Assembly: GCA_021203045.1 (NCBI GenBank)
Contig: JAJQBY010000136.1
Span: forward strand, 19,660 to 83,659
Source of the DNA: Oscillospiraceae bacterium
Lineage (GTDB): Bacteria; Bacillota; Clostridia; Oscillospirales; Oscillospiraceae
DNA length: 64,000 nt
Reading direction: 5' to 3'
This document shows positions 46,177-58,962 of the stretch, one piece after another. Every line of letters starts with the position of its first letter. Position 1 is the first letter of the stretch. Under the pieces are notes generated by a model. The model was given only the letters and a program-made list of their open reading frames with translations, was not told where the DNA came from and made no database searches. Both the position numbers and the translations under genes were made by a program.

Positions 46177-46608
46177 TCATGCAAATTTTTCTCTTTCCCT
46201 CACGGCCAGACGGTCGCATCGATTGTTGAGATCATTCTCCGCATGGCCCTTGACCCATTGAAGGGTGACTGTGTGGCGCTGAAGAAGACTGTCCAGCTCT
46301 CTCCACAGCTCGTCATTTTTCAGGCCGCCCTTTTTTGTGAAGCCGTTTTTCTTCCACTTCGCCAGCCAGCCCTCTCCTATTGCCCGGGAAATATACTGAC
46401 TGTCCGTGTATACGGTGACGGCGCACGGCTCCTTCAGGGCCTCCAGCCCTCGTATCACGGCGGTCAGCTCCATGCGGTTGTTGGTGGTGTTCCGCTCCCC
46501 GCCGGAAAGCTCCTTTTCCATGCCCTTATATTGCAGTATGGCCGCCCACCCGCCGGGGCCGGGATTTCCCGAACAGGCCCCGTCGGTATAGATGGTCACT
46601 TCCTTCAT
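46177..46608 (-). CDS. rnhA: Ribonuclease HI
   Basis: [58 protein letters not shown]. Confidence 0.96.
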   Translation of the reverse strand: MKEVTIYTDGACSGNPGPGGWAAILQYKGMEKELSGGERNTTNNRMELTAVIRGLEALKEPCAVTVYTDSQYISRAIGEGWLAKWKKNGFTKKGGLKNDELWRELDSLLQRHTVTLQWVKGHAENDLNNRCDRLAVREREKFA

Positions 46609-49130
46609 GTTTCAGGCTCCTCCGCAGTGTCCGTCTCTGCGGTATCCTGGTCCTCCGCCTCGTTCTTTTCCGTGCAGGCGGTGGAGATGACCCGGCTGCC
46701 CTCTGCCAGACGCATCAGATGCACGCCCTTGGCCGCGCGGCCATAGATGGGAATGGCGTCCGCATCCGTGCGGATGATGGTGCCGTCGTCGGAGACGATC
46801 AGAAGGTCCTCCTGTCCGTGGAGTATCTTCACATCCACCACGGGACCGGTCTTTTCCGTCACGGTATAGCTTTTCAGTCCGAAGCCGCCCCGCTTTTGCA
46901 GGCTATCACCCCGGAAGTATTCCTCCGCAGCGGTGCGCTTGCCGAAGCCTCTGGCTGTGACGGAGAGAATGGTATCCCCCGCCCCGGCGCATCCTGCGCC
47001 CACTACCTGGTCGCCCTCCCGGAGCTTAATGCCCCGGACGCCGGCGGCGTTGCGGCCCATGACGCGCACGTCATTCTCATCAAAGCAGATGGCGGCGCCG
47101 TTCGCGGTGGCTATCAGGATATTTTGCTTTCCGTCCGTCAGGCTGACGGAAATCAGCTCGTCCCCCTCGTCCAGGGTAATGGCCCGGATGCCGCTGGTGC
47201 GGATGTTTTTCAGCTCCTCCAGCCGGACCCTCTTGACCGTGCCGTTCCGGGTGGTGAAGAACACGTTCCCTTCCCCGCCGATCTGACGCAGATGGAGCAT
47301 GGATTGTACCTTTTCATCCGGCTCCAGGGCCACAAAGTTCACGATAGGCAAGCCCCGCGAGCTGCGTCCCGCCGTGGGAATCTGATAGTCCTTTTTCTTA
47401 TATACCTTTCCTGTGGAGGTAAAGAACAGAATGTAGTCGTGGCTGGAGGCGGTGAATACGGTCTCCACATAGTCCTCATCCCGGGTGGACATGGCCCTCA
47501 CGCCCTTGCCGCCCCGGTTCTGGCTGCGGTATTCGCTGGCGGGCAGGCGTTTGATATATCCGTTGTGAGTCATGGTATAGACGCTCTCCTCCTCCGGGAT
47601 GAGATCCTCGTCGTCTATCTCCTCCGCCACGTCCTGTATCTCCGTCATGCGCTCGTCGCCGTATTTGTCCCGGATGGCGGTCAGCTCCTCCTTCAGAAGG
47701 ACCTTCAGCTTTTCGGGGTCCTCCAGCAGCTCTACGTACCAGGCGATTTTCTCCTGAAGTCCGTCATATTCCGCCTGGAGCTTTTCTCGGTTCAGTCCCT
47801 GGAGAGCGATCAGACGCATATCGCAGATGGCCTGAGCCTGGATATCGTCCAGACCAAAGCGCTCCATCAGATTTTCCTTGGCATTATCATAGCTGCTGCG
47901 GATGATGCGGATGACCTCGTCGATATTGTCCTGGGCGATCAGCAGTCCCTCCAACAGGTGGGCCCGCTCCCTGGCCTTTTTCAGGTCATACTTTGTCCGG
48001 CGGGTGATGACCTCCTCCTGGAAGGTGAGATACTCGTCCAGTATATGCCGCAGAGACAGAATCTTCGGCTGGGACTGGTTGTCCACCAGGGCCAGCATAT
48101 TGATGGAGAAGGAGGTCTGCAGCTGGGTCTGCTTCAGAAGGTTGTTGAGCACCACCTGGGCGTTGGCATCCCGCTTCAGCTCGATGACGATGCGCATGCC
48201 GTTCCGGTCGCTCTCGTCCCGCATATCGGATATGCCCTCCAGTCGCTTTTCCCGCACCTGGTCGGCAATGGCCGCCACCAGGGCCCGCTTGTTTACCTGA
48301 TAGGGCAGCTCTGTAACGATGATCCTTGTCCGGTGATCCCGGCCGTATTCCTCAAACTCCGTTCTGGCCCGGACGGTGATCCGGCCCCGGCCTGTGGCAT
48401 AGGCCTGGCGGATGCCGGCCCGGCCCATGATGATGCCGTGGGTGGGAAAATCCGGTCCCTTGACGCACTGCATAAGGTCTTCCAGGGTGGCGTTTTCGTT
48501 TTCCAGCACGCAAATGGCTGCGTTTATGACCTCCGTCAGGTTGTGGGGCGGGATATTGGTGGCCATGCCCACGGCGATGCCGGAGGAGCCGTTTACCAGC
48601 AGGTTGGGGAACCGGCTGGGCAGAACGCGGGGCTCCTTCCTGGTTTCATCGAAGTTGGGGTCCCAGTCCACCGTATCCTTGTCGATGTCCCGGAGCATCT
48701 CGTCCGCCATTTTGGCCATACGGGCCTCGGTATAACGATAAGCGGCCGGGGGGTCGCCGTCCACAGAGCCGAAGTTTCCGTGGCCGTCTATGAGCGGATA
48801 CCGCATGGAGAAATCCTGGGCCAGACGCACCAAAGCGTCGTATACAGAAGCGTCTCCGTGGGGATGATACCGGCCCAGCACATCGCCGACGGCGGTGGCA
48901 CACTTGCGGTAGGGCTTATCCCGGGTCAGGCCGTCCTCATACATCGCGTACAGGATACGGCGATGGACGGGCTTTAAGCCGTCCCGCACGTCAGGCAGGG
49001 CCCGGCCTACGATGACCGACATGGCGTAATCTATATAGCTGGACTGCATCTCCTTGACAAGCTCGCTCTCCACGATGACCTGGTCAGGAAAGGCGATGTC
49101 CTCCGGCTTGTAATCTCTGTTGTGTGCCAT
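46605..49130 (-). CDS. gyrA: DNA gyrase subunit A
   Basis: [45 protein letters not shown]. Confidence 0.97.
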   Translation of the reverse strand: MAHNRDYKPEDIAFPDQVIVESELVKEMQSSYIDYAMSVIVGRALPDVRDGLKPVHRRILYAMYEDGLTRDKPYRKCATAVGDVLGRYHPHGDASVYDALVRLAQDFSMRYPLIDGHGNFGSVDGDPPAAYRYTEARMAKMADEMLRDIDKDTVDWDPNFDETRKEPRVLPSRFPNLLVNGSSGIAVGMATNIPPHNLTEVINAAICVLENENATLEDLMQCVKGPDFPTHGIIMGRAGIRQAYATGRGRITVRARTEFEEYGRDHRTRIIVTELPYQVNKRALVAAIADQVREKRLEGISDMRDESDRNGMRIVIELKRDANAQVVLNNLLKQTQLQTSFSINMLALVDNQSQPKILSLRHILDEYLTFQEEVITRRTKYDLKKARERAHLLEGLLIAQDNIDEVIRIIRSSYDNAKENLMERFGLDDIQAQAICDMRLIALQGLNREKLQAEYDGLQEKIAWYVELLEDPEKLKVLLKEELTAIRDKYGDERMTEIQDVAEEIDDEDLIPEEESVYTMTHNGYIKRLPASEYRSQNRGGKGVRAMSTRDEDYVETVFTASSHDYILFFTSTGKVYKKKDYQIPTAGRSSRGLPIVNFVALEPDEKVQSMLHLRQIGGEGNVFFTTRNGTVKRVRLEELKNIRTSGIRAITLDEGDELISVSLTDGKQNILIATANGAAICFDENDVRVMGRNAAGVRGIKLREGDQVVGAGCAGAGDTILSVTARGFGKRTAAEEYFRGDSLQKRGGFGLKSYTVTEKTGPVVDVKILHGQEDLLIVSDDGTIIRTDADAIPIYGRAAKGVHLMRLAEGSRVISTACTEKNEAEDQDTAETDTAEEPET

Positions 49131-49146
49131 TTCTTACCCCACCTCC

Positions 49147-51328
<2,182 letters not shown>

Positions 51329-51353
51329 TCCTTCCTCACTTCTTGTCCTCTCT

Positions 51354-52454
51354 TTATTTTATCCTTCCCCGCTCCACGGAAAACACCCTGCCCCCTGTTC
51401 GGCGGCTGATGTTTTCGTCCTCGCAGCAGGTGATAAGGGTCTGTCCTCCGCCGATGCGGTTCAGCACAAATTCCTGCCTTGCTCCGTCCAGCTCCGACAA
51501 TACATCGTCCAGCAGGAGCACGGGATACTGTCCCGTTTCGGCCTTGAATATTTCCCGCTCCGCCAGCTTGATGCTCAGTGCCGCCGTTCTGGTCTGACCC
51601 TGAGAGGCAAAGGAGCGGGCGGGCATACCGTCGATGGTGATTTCTATATCGTCCTTATGGGCGCCGGTCAGACACTGGCCCGCCTCCAGCTCCGCCTGTC
51701 TGTGGGCCTGCTGATGGGAGAGAATTTGTTTATATATCTCCTCTGCCGGGGCCCGTGGGTCTGTGACAGTGCTTACCGTTTTATAGGTCAGGGACAAAGC
51801 CTCTCCTCCGCCGGAAAAATCCCTGTGTATCGGCCCGGCGGCCTTGGCGAGTCTGTCCACAAAGGAGGCCCTATATCGTATCATCCGGGCCGAGCATCTT
51901 GCAAGACCGTCGGAAAATTCGTCCAGCGTGTCCAAAAGACTCGGCTTTTCCCGCCAATCCTTCAGAATGCGGGTCTTGTTTTCATACAACCGATTGAAAT
52001 CCGAAAGGATGCTCCCATAGCCCGGGCGGAGCTGGCTGATGGCAGTGTCCATCAGCTTTCGCCGGGCGGCGGATCCGTCCTTGATGATATAAAGATCATC
52101 GGGAGAGAACAGCACTGCCGTCATAAGACCAGCCAGGGCGCTGGAGGTGCGCCGTGAGCCGTTTACCGTTACCTGCCGCCGCTGACCGGGACGAAACAGC
52201 AGCCGAATCGTCTGGCTCCGTCCGTCAGAATCCACGTCCGCCAGCACGCTGGCCCAGTCGCAGCCCTTTCCTATCAGCTCCCGGTCAAACCGGGTTCGGA
52301 AGCTGTGCGTGCCGGTGAGAAGATATACGGCTTCCAGAAGATTCGTTTTTCCCTGGGCGTTTTTTCCGCAGATAACGTTCACGTCCGGGCCGAATTCCAC
52401 CGCTTCCTCGTCATAATTCCGGAAGCCGGACAGGGCGATTTTTTCTACCCTCAT
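51354..52454 (-). CDS. recF: DNA replication/repair protein RecF
   Basis: MRVEKIALSGFRNYDE, ICGKNAQGKTNLLEAVYLL, YPVLLLDDVLSELD. Confidence 0.96.
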   Translation of the reverse strand: MRVEKIALSGFRNYDEEAVEFGPDVNVICGKNAQGKTNLLEAVYLLTGTHSFRTRFDRELIGKGCDWASVLADVDSDGRSQTIRLLFRPGQRRQVTVNGSRRTSSALAGLMTAVLFSPDDLYIIKDGSAARRKLMDTAISQLRPGYGSILSDFNRLYENKTRILKDWREKPSLLDTLDEFSDGLARCSARMIRYRASFVDRLAKAAGPIHRDFSGGGEALSLTYKTVSTVTDPRAPAEEIYKQILSHQQAHRQAELEAGQCLTGAHKDDIEITIDGMPARSFASQGQTRTAALSIKLAEREIFKAETGQYPVLLLDDVLSELDGARQEFVLNRIGGGQTLITCCEDENISRRTGGRVFSVERGRIK

Positions 52455-53563
52455 ACCCCGGCTTTCAGCCGCACGGGCAGAATCATATAGGAGAAGCTCT
52501 CCGTCCCGTCTGCCGGCACGATGACGCAGGGAGAGGCGGCGTTATTGAAGCAAAGCCGTATTTTATCCGCCGGCGCTGCCCGCAGCGCGTCCATCAGGTA
52601 GGTGTTATTGAAGCCGATCTCCAGATCGCCGCCCCGACCGTCCACCGGGCATTGATCCTCGCCCCGGCCTACGCCGGTGGTGCAGAATATTTTTATCAGA
52701 TCGTCCCCCAGAATGAGACGGAGAGGCGTTTTTGTCTTTTCGTCGATAATAAGGGAAACGCGGCTGACCGCCTTCAGAAGCTCGTTTCTCTCCGCTTCCA
52801 TCGTGATGGAGAAGTCGGAAGGAATGCTCTTTCTATAATTCAGAAACTCTCCCTCCAGCCGACGGGTCACCAGCACCGTTTCTCCGAGAGAAAAGGATAT
52901 ATGCTTGGCGCCGACGGTGATTTCCACGGGCTCCTCCTCATCGCCGCACAGCTTTTCCACATCGGAAAGGGCTGCGCCGGGAACGATGAAGGAGCACTCC
53001 TCCGCGTCCTGGGAGGACAGCGTCTCTTTCCGGAGCGCGAGACGGAAGCCGTCTACCGCCACCATGGTCAGATCGCCGTTTTTGATTTCCAGCAGTGCAC
53101 CGGTATAGACCGGTCTGCTCTCGTTGCTGCTGACGGCGAATATGGTCTGACGGATCATTTTGCTCATGATACCCTGACCGACGGAAACGGCGTTTTCCTT
53201 ATTGACAGACGGCAGCTCAGGATATTCCTCGCTGTCTGTACCCATGATGGAAAAATCCGCCGCCCCGCAGGTAATGCGGGTGTTCAGCCCGCCCTCCGCC
53301 GTGATAGTTACTATATCATCCGGCAGGCTTCTTACAATCTCTCCGAATATTTTTGCTCCCAGGATGATGGAGCCGGGCTCCGCCACATCCGCAGGAACGG
53401 AGGTATAGATGCCCTTTTTCAGATCATAGCCGGTCAGCTTTACGTCCTGCCCTGCCTGGATAAGAATACCTTCCAGAGCGGGAATGGGACTTTTTGAGGC
53501 GGTGCATCGCGACACGGTGGCCACGGCTGCCTGCAATAGATATTTTTCACAGGAAAATTTCAT
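52451..53563 (-). CDS. dnaN: DNA polymerase III beta sliding clamp
   Basis: MKFSCEKYLLQAAVATVSRCTASKSPIPALEGILIQA; LPVRLKAGV C-terminus; ATGA overlap with recF. Confidence 0.96.
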   Translation of the reverse strand: MKFSCEKYLLQAAVATVSRCTASKSPIPALEGILIQAGQDVKLTGYDLKKGIYTSVPADVAEPGSIILGAKIFGEIVRSLPDDIVTITAEGGLNTRITCGAADFSIMGTDSEEYPELPSVNKENAVSVGQGIMSKMIRQTIFAVSSNESRPVYTGALLEIKNGDLTMVAVDGFRLALRKETLSSQDAEECSFIVPGAALSDVEKLCGDEEEPVEITVGAKHISFSLGETVLVTRRLEGEFLNYRKSIPSDFSITMEAERNELLKAVSRVSLIIDEKTKTPLRLILGDDLIKIFCTTGVGRGEDQCPVDGRGGDLEIGFNNTYLMDALRAAPADKIRLCFNNAASPCVIVPADGTESFSYMILPVRLKAGV

Positions 53564-53786
53564 GGTTCCTCCTTCTAAGAGAGCTAGGTAGCTTATATTT
53601 TAGTAGTCGTAGTAGAGGCGGTTGATTCTGTTGAAAACCGGCCGCGGGCGTTGAAGTGAGGGAATTTTTGATGTTCAAAAGCATGTTTAAAATTTTGAAG
53701 TTTTTCAACAGCTTTCAAAATGGAGGATGATTTCCACATTTTTCAACAGAAGACATTTCCACGATCCACAGCGAAATGTGGAAAAA
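53564..53786. other. oriC: oriC (dnaA-dnaN intergenic) with DnaA boxes and DnaA-trio/unwinding element
   Basis: Minus strand: TTTTCAACA-GAATCAACC-GCCT-CTACTACGACTACTA-AAATATAA-SD-dnaN; further box-like sites at 53702, 53730, 53740, 53777. Confidence 0.88.
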
Positions 53787-55097
53787 TCATTGGCCCCGGG
53801 AATTCAGATTTGCGGTTATCTCCCGCACGGCGGCGGCGGTGTTCGCATCGGATTTTATCAGCTCCTCTACCTTGCGGATGGAGGAAAGCACAGTGGAATG
53901 GTTCCGGTGGTCGAACAGCTCGCCTATGTCCACCAGGGAGAGGTTTGTCAGACTGCGGATAAGATACATAGCCACCTGACGGGCCATGGCAGTGTTTTTA
54001 GACCGGCGCTGGCCCCGGATATCGGATTCGTCGATGCCGAAAAACCGGGCAGTCTCTGCTATGATGGCGTCCGGCGTGGGAATGTAAAGGCCGGTATGTA
54101 TCACGTCCTTGATCGCCCGCTTTACGCTGGTTATGCTGATGGAATCGTCCATGATGTCCCGATAGGCGGTCAGCCGGTGAACAACTCCTTCGATCTGACG
54201 GATGTTGTTGGTAAGATTTTCTGCGATATAATCCACTACCTCATCCGACAGCACGAGTCCCAGGCCCTGGCCCTTATTGCGGATGATGGCCATGCGGGTC
54301 TCCAGATCCGGCGGCTGGATATCCGCCATCAGACCGCCCTCGAAGCGGGTGCGGAGACGGTCTTCCAGTTTGACCATTTCCATCGGCGGACGGTCGGAGG
54401 TAATCACAATCTGGTGGCCGGCCTCATAGATATTGTTGAAGGTGTGGAAAAATTCCTCCTGCACGGCGATCTTGCCGGCGATAAACTGGATATCGTCCAC
54501 CAGAAACAGGTCCACATTGCGGTAGCGCTGGCGGAATTGCTCCTGTGTCGCCTCCCGGAGGGATGTTATCATCTGATTTGTGAATTCGTCACCCTTGACG
54601 TAGCCAATCTTCACGGAGGGGTTCCGTTCCCGTATGGCCTGGCCGATGGCCAGCAGCAGATGGGTCTTTCCCAGACCGGAATTTCCGTAGATAAAAAGGG
54701 GATTGTATACCGTTCCCGGATTTTCCGAAACGGCGATGGCCGCGGCATGGGCGAATTTGTTCGACTGGCCCACGATGAAGCGGTCGAAGGTATAGGCGGC
54801 GGCCTCCGGGAGATTATCCTCCGGCCCTTCCCGGCGGTATTCGTCCAGTTCGTCTCCTACCAGGACTAGGATATCGAACTCGCAGGCGAAAAGATCTGCC
54901 AGAGCATCCCGGATGGTCTGGCCAAATCTCTGAAGAATGATATTTCTCTTAAAATCGGAGGAGGTCTGTAAAACGAGCCTCTTTTCTCCCAGCTCGACAG
55001 GCTGGCAGTCGGAAAACCAGGTATTGATAGCAGTGGGAGTAAGCTGACTGGATAGCTTATCCATAATGCTCTGCCAAATATCTTCTAAGGAATTCAT
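53787..55097 (-). CDS. dnaA: Chromosomal replication initiator DnaA
   Basis: NPLFIYGNSGLGKTHLLLAIG Walker A, VDLFLVDDIQFIAGK, DHRNHSTVLSSIRKVE DNA-binding signature. Confidence 0.97.
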   Translation of the reverse strand: MNSLEDIWQSIMDKLSSQLTPTAINTWFSDCQPVELGEKRLVLQTSSDFKRNIILQRFGQTIRDALADLFACEFDILVLVGDELDEYRREGPEDNLPEAAAYTFDRFIVGQSNKFAHAAAIAVSENPGTVYNPLFIYGNSGLGKTHLLLAIGQAIRERNPSVKIGYVKGDEFTNQMITSLREATQEQFRQRYRNVDLFLVDDIQFIAGKIAVQEEFFHTFNNIYEAGHQIVITSDRPPMEMVKLEDRLRTRFEGGLMADIQPPDLETRMAIIRNKGQGLGLVLSDEVVDYIAENLTNNIRQIEGVVHRLTAYRDIMDDSISITSVKRAIKDVIHTGLYIPTPDAIIAETARFFGIDESDIRGQRRSKNTAMARQVAMYLIRSLTNLSLVDIGELFDHRNHSTVLSSIRKVEELIKSDANTAAAVREITANLNSRGQ

Positions 55098-55138
55098 ACG
55101 TCCTCCCGCTTTTGCTCTTTTGATCCATTTAACAATCT

Positions 55139-55167
55139 ATTATACCATTTTCCGGACCCAAATACAA
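55139..55167 (-). promoter_or_regulatory. dnaA promoter
   Basis: Minus strand TTGTAT-N17-TATAAT. Confidence 0.7.
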
Positions 55168-55326
55168 TATTTAAATAACAGAACAAAGAATGATTTGCTT
55201 TATAATGGTGAAAAAGACAAAGAAAATGGCGACAAAGGATGAAGGCTGCCGCTGCCGGGAAAAAAGGCTTGCACACCGGAGGGACGATGGATTACAATAA
55301 AAGGGAATCCAACTGAGGTAATATAT

Positions 55327-58300
55327 GTGAAAATCCTATCAGAATCAATACTGGAAAACAAAAATCTCGCCCCCCTCCCGGACGCCATCGAGGGGGGACG
55401 TCTGCCTGCCCTGATATCCGGGCTTGGACCGGTGCATCGGGCCAATCTGGGAGCGGCGCTGGCGGAAAAAACAAAACGGCCCCTTTGGGTGATCTCTCCG
55501 GACGATACGGCGGCGGAGGCTATGGCCGGAGATCTGGCCGGATTTCTGGGGACGACAGCGTCCGTCCTGGTGGGCAGGGATTTTTCTTTTTACGACATGG
55601 AAAGCGTGTCCCGTCAGGGAGAGCAGCGCCGGCTGAAGGTGCTGGACGCCCTGGCGGAGGGGGACGAAGCTCCCGTGGTATGCACTGTAGCGGCGCTGCT
55701 GCAAAGAACTATGACGCCTGCCGCTCTGCGCCGGGCATGTTTGTCTGTAAAGACAGGGGACAGTCTCCCCATGGAGGATGGGATAGATCATCTTCTCCGT
55801 CTGGGCTACCGTCCGGCGGAGCAGGTGGAGGGCCCCGGACAGTTTGCCCGCCGGGGCGGGATACTGGACGTATGGCCGGGCGGCGCCGCATCACCTGCCC
55901 GAATAGAATTCTGGGGTGATGATATCGACAGCATTCACTCCTTTGACCCGGACAGCCAGCGGCGCACGGAGGAAATAAAAAGCCTCCGGCTCATTCCCGC
56001 AGCGGAGACCCTGCCTTCCCTGGCGGAGGGCGGGCCGTCGGCGCTGGCGGAAAAGCTGGGAGACATAGAAAAGCGGCTGAACCGCAACGCCGTGAGGTTC
56101 GATGTGGAAAAGCTCCGCCGGAGCCTGCGGGCAGACGGGGAGGCCCTGGAAAATAACAGGAGCCTTGCCGCAGCGGATAAATATATGGAGCTTATTTATC
56201 CCGCCTTTGCCATCGCAGTGGATTATATCCCGGCGGATGCGCTCGTCCTTATAGATCAGCCCGGAAAATGCGCCCAGCAGGCCAGAAGCTATCTGAAACA
56301 GGGGGAGGAGAATCTGCGCCTGCTGATAGAGGGCGGTGTTCTTCCCGGAAGACTGGGGCGGTTTTATATGTCCTGGGAGGAGGCGCTGTCCCGGCTTGAG
56401 GATTATCCTGTAGTGATGGCGGATGCCTTCACCGTAGGAAGCTATCCCCTGCCGCCCAAAACGATCATGGCCGTTTCCGCAAAGCAGCTCCCCTCCTATG
56501 CAGGAAGCGGCCAGACGGCCGCCGCAGACGTGCGCCACTGGCTGGGAGAGGGGTACCGCTGCGTCGTGCTGGCAGGCGACAGCCGCCGGGCCCAGGCTAT
56601 GGAGGAGCTTCTCCGCCAGGAGGAGGCGGGCCGGATATACCGGGACAGCGAGCTATCCGCTCTCCCGGAGCCGGGCTGCTGTGCCGTGGCCGTGGGGAGC
56701 CTGTCCTCCGGGATTGAATACCCACAGATAAAGCTGGCGATCCTGGCGGATACCCAGATCATGAAGACCGGCCTGCGCAAAAGCACAACCAAGAGAAAAC
56801 GTGCTCTTCCCGCCGGGGCCAGACTGGGCTCCTATGAGGACCTGACGGTGGGAGACCTGGTGGTGCATGAAAATTACGGCATCGGCCGGTTTGCCGGTAT
56901 CGTGAAGATGCGCACGGACGGGGTGGAAAAGGACTATGTGAAGATCTGCTATGCCGGAACGGACAGCATTTATGTTCCCGCCACCCAGCTGGATATGGTG
57001 ACGAAATATATCGGCGGAGGAGAGGACGCGCCGGTCAAGCTGTCCCGTCTGGGAGGGGGAGACTGGAACCGGGCCAGAAGAAAGGCCAAGGCCGCCGCCA
57101 AGGAGATGGCGGGCGAGCTTATCGCGCTGTATGCCGCCCGGCAACGGACGCCCGGCCACGCCTTCGGCCCGGATACGCCCTGGCAGAGGGAGTTTGAGGA
57201 CGCCTTTGAATACACGGAGACAGGCGATCAGCTCCGCTGCGCGGAGGAGGTCAAGGGGGATATGGAAAAGCCCGTCCCCATGGACCGGCTCCTGTGCGGG
57301 GACGTGGGCTACGGAAAAACGGAGGTGGCTCTCCGGGCTGTGATGAAATGCGTTCTGGACGGCTATCAGGCGGCCATATTGGTGCCTACCACCGTATTGG
57401 CCCAGCAGCATTATCAGACGGCGGTCAGCCGGTTTTTCGGCTTTTCCGTGAAGATTGGCGTATTGTCCCGCTTCACCACGGCCGCCCAGCTCAAGCAGAC
57501 CCTGCGGGAGATGGAGAGCGGTGCCTGCGATATCGTGATTGGCACCCACAGACTTTTGCAGAAGGATGTGAAATTCAAGAAGCTGGGGCTTCTGGTGGTG
57601 GATGAGGAGCAGCGCTTTGGCGTCAGCCATAAAGAGCACATCAAGGAGATGGCAAAGCAGGTGGATGTGCTGACGCTGTCCGCTACGCCTATACCCCGGA
57701 CGCTGAACATGGCGCTGTCCGGTCTGCGGGATATGTCCACCCTGGAGGAGCCGCCCCACGACCGGCTGCCCGTCCAGACCTATGTGATGGAGCACGACTG
57801 GGGCGTTTTGTGCGACGCCATCCGCCGGGAGCTGGCCAGGGGCGGACAGGTATATTATCTGCATAACCGGGTGGACAGCATCACCCGCACCGCCGCGAAA
57901 ATATTGGAGCTGCTGCCGGATATAACCATAGACGTGGCCCACGGCCGCATGGATGAGGCGGAGCTATCCGCCGCCATGGACAAGGTCATCCAGGGACAGA
58001 CCCAAGTGCTGGTGTGCACCACCATCATCGAGACGGGCATCGATATTCCAAATGTGAATACCCTCATTATCGAGGATGCGGATAAAATGGGCCTTGCCCA
58101 GCTCCACCAGATACGAGGGCGGGTGGGCCGTTCCGCCAGGAGAGCCAGCGCCTATCTGACCTATCGGAAGGACAAGGTACTGACAGAGGTGGCGGAAAAA
58201 CGGCTGGAGGCCATCCGGGAATTTGCGGAATTCAACTCCGGCTTCCGCATCGCCATGCGGGATCTGGAGATTCGGGGAGCGGGAAACGTCCTGGGCGCGG

Positions 58301-58845
58301 AGCAGTCCGGTCATATGATCGACGTGGGCTATGATATGTATCTGAAGCTGCTGGAGGAGGCGGTGCTGGAGGAAAAGGGAGAGCCCGTCCCCACCCGGAC
58401 GGACTGCGCCGCAGATCTGGCCGTGAATGCCAATATCCCGGATACCTACATAAAAAGCGCTGCTCAGCGGGTGGATATATACCGGCGTATCGCCCTGATA
58501 CGCTCGGAAGCGGAGGCGGACGACATCACAGACGAGCTGTGCGACCGCTTCGGCGACCCGCCTCCGGCGGTGAATACCCTGATACAGGTGGCTCTCCTTC
58601 GGGGAGAGGCATCGTCCGCCGGTATATCGGATATCTCCCAGAAGGGAGGCGTGGTGCGCTTCGATTTTGCCCTGTTCGATTTTGAGCGTATCAGCGCCCT
58701 TTACAGCCGGCCGGAGTGGAAGGGCCGTATCAAGGTGGAGGCGGGGTCGAAGCCTGCCGTCAGCCTGAAATTGAAGTCCGGCCGCCGCATCCTGGAGGAG
58801 GCCAGAGCCTTTGTGGGAGAATATAAAAGCGCAAAGGAAGAATAA
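55327..58845 (+). CDS. mfd: Transcription-repair coupling factor Mfd
   Basis: 1172 aa, GTG start; LLCGDVGYGKTEVALRAVMK, DEEQRFGVSHKEHIK, LSATPIPRTLNMALSG, TRG motif region. Confidence 0.97.
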   Translation: MKILSESILENKNLAPLPDAIEGGRLPALISGLGPVHRANLGAALAEKTKRPLWVISPDDTAAEAMAGDLAGFLGTTASVLVGRDFSFYDMESVSRQGEQRRLKVLDALAEGDEAPVVCTVAALLQRTMTPAALRRACLSVKTGDSLPMEDGIDHLLRLGYRPAEQVEGPGQFARRGGILDVWPGGAASPARIEFWGDDIDSIHSFDPDSQRRTEEIKSLRLIPAAETLPSLAEGGPSALAEKLGDIEKRLNRNAVRFDVEKLRRSLRADGEALENNRSLAAADKYMELIYPAFAIAVDYIPADALVLIDQPGKCAQQARSYLKQGEENLRLLIEGGVLPGRLGRFYMSWEEALSRLEDYPVVMADAFTVGSYPLPPKTIMAVSAKQLPSYAGSGQTAAADVRHWLGEGYRCVVLAGDSRRAQAMEELLRQEEAGRIYRDSELSALPEPGCCAVAVGSLSSGIEYPQIKLAILADTQIMKTGLRKSTTKRKRALPAGARLGSYEDLTVGDLVVHENYGIGRFAGIVKMRTDGVEKDYVKICYAGTDSIYVPATQLDMVTKYIGGGEDAPVKLSRLGGGDWNRARRKAKAAAKEMAGELIALYAARQRTPGHAFGPDTPWQREFEDAFEYTETGDQLRCAEEVKGDMEKPVPMDRLLCGDVGYGKTEVALRAVMKCVLDGYQAAILVPTTVLAQQHYQTAVSRFFGFSVKIGVLSRFTTAAQLKQTLREMESGACDIVIGTHRLLQKDVKFKKLGLLVVDEEQRFGVSHKEHIKEMAKQVDVLTLSATPIPRTLNMALSGLRDMSTLEEPPHDRLPVQTYVMEHDWGVLCDAIRRELARGGQVYYLHNRVDSITRTAAKILELLPDITIDVAHGRMDEAELSAAMDKVIQGQTQVLVCTTIIETGIDIPNVNTLIIEDADKMGLAQLHQIRGRVGRSARRASAYLTYRKDKVLTEVAEKRLEAIREFAEFNSGFRIAMRDLEIRGAGNVLGAEQSGHMIDVGYDMYLKLLEEAVLEEKGEPVPTRTDCAADLAVNANIPDTYIKSAAQRVDIYRRIALIRSEAEADDITDELCDRFGDPPPAVNTLIQVALLRGEASSAGISDISQKGGVVRFDFALFDFERISALYSRPEWKGRIKVEAGSKPAVSLKLKSGRRILEEARAFVGEYKSAKEE

Positions 58846-58962
58846 TTCACAATTTATCAATATACGGGGAAAATAAAAGTATTATAATATAGCCAATTTG
58901 CGGAGGAAGCGGAGCCGGGTCATACCTGCCCGCAGAGACCCACGATAAGGAGAAGAAACAAA

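Noticed and set aside
46719-48977. 752-aa ORF antisense to gyrA
   Set aside because: Same antisense artefact; GyrA motifs are intact on the minus strand.
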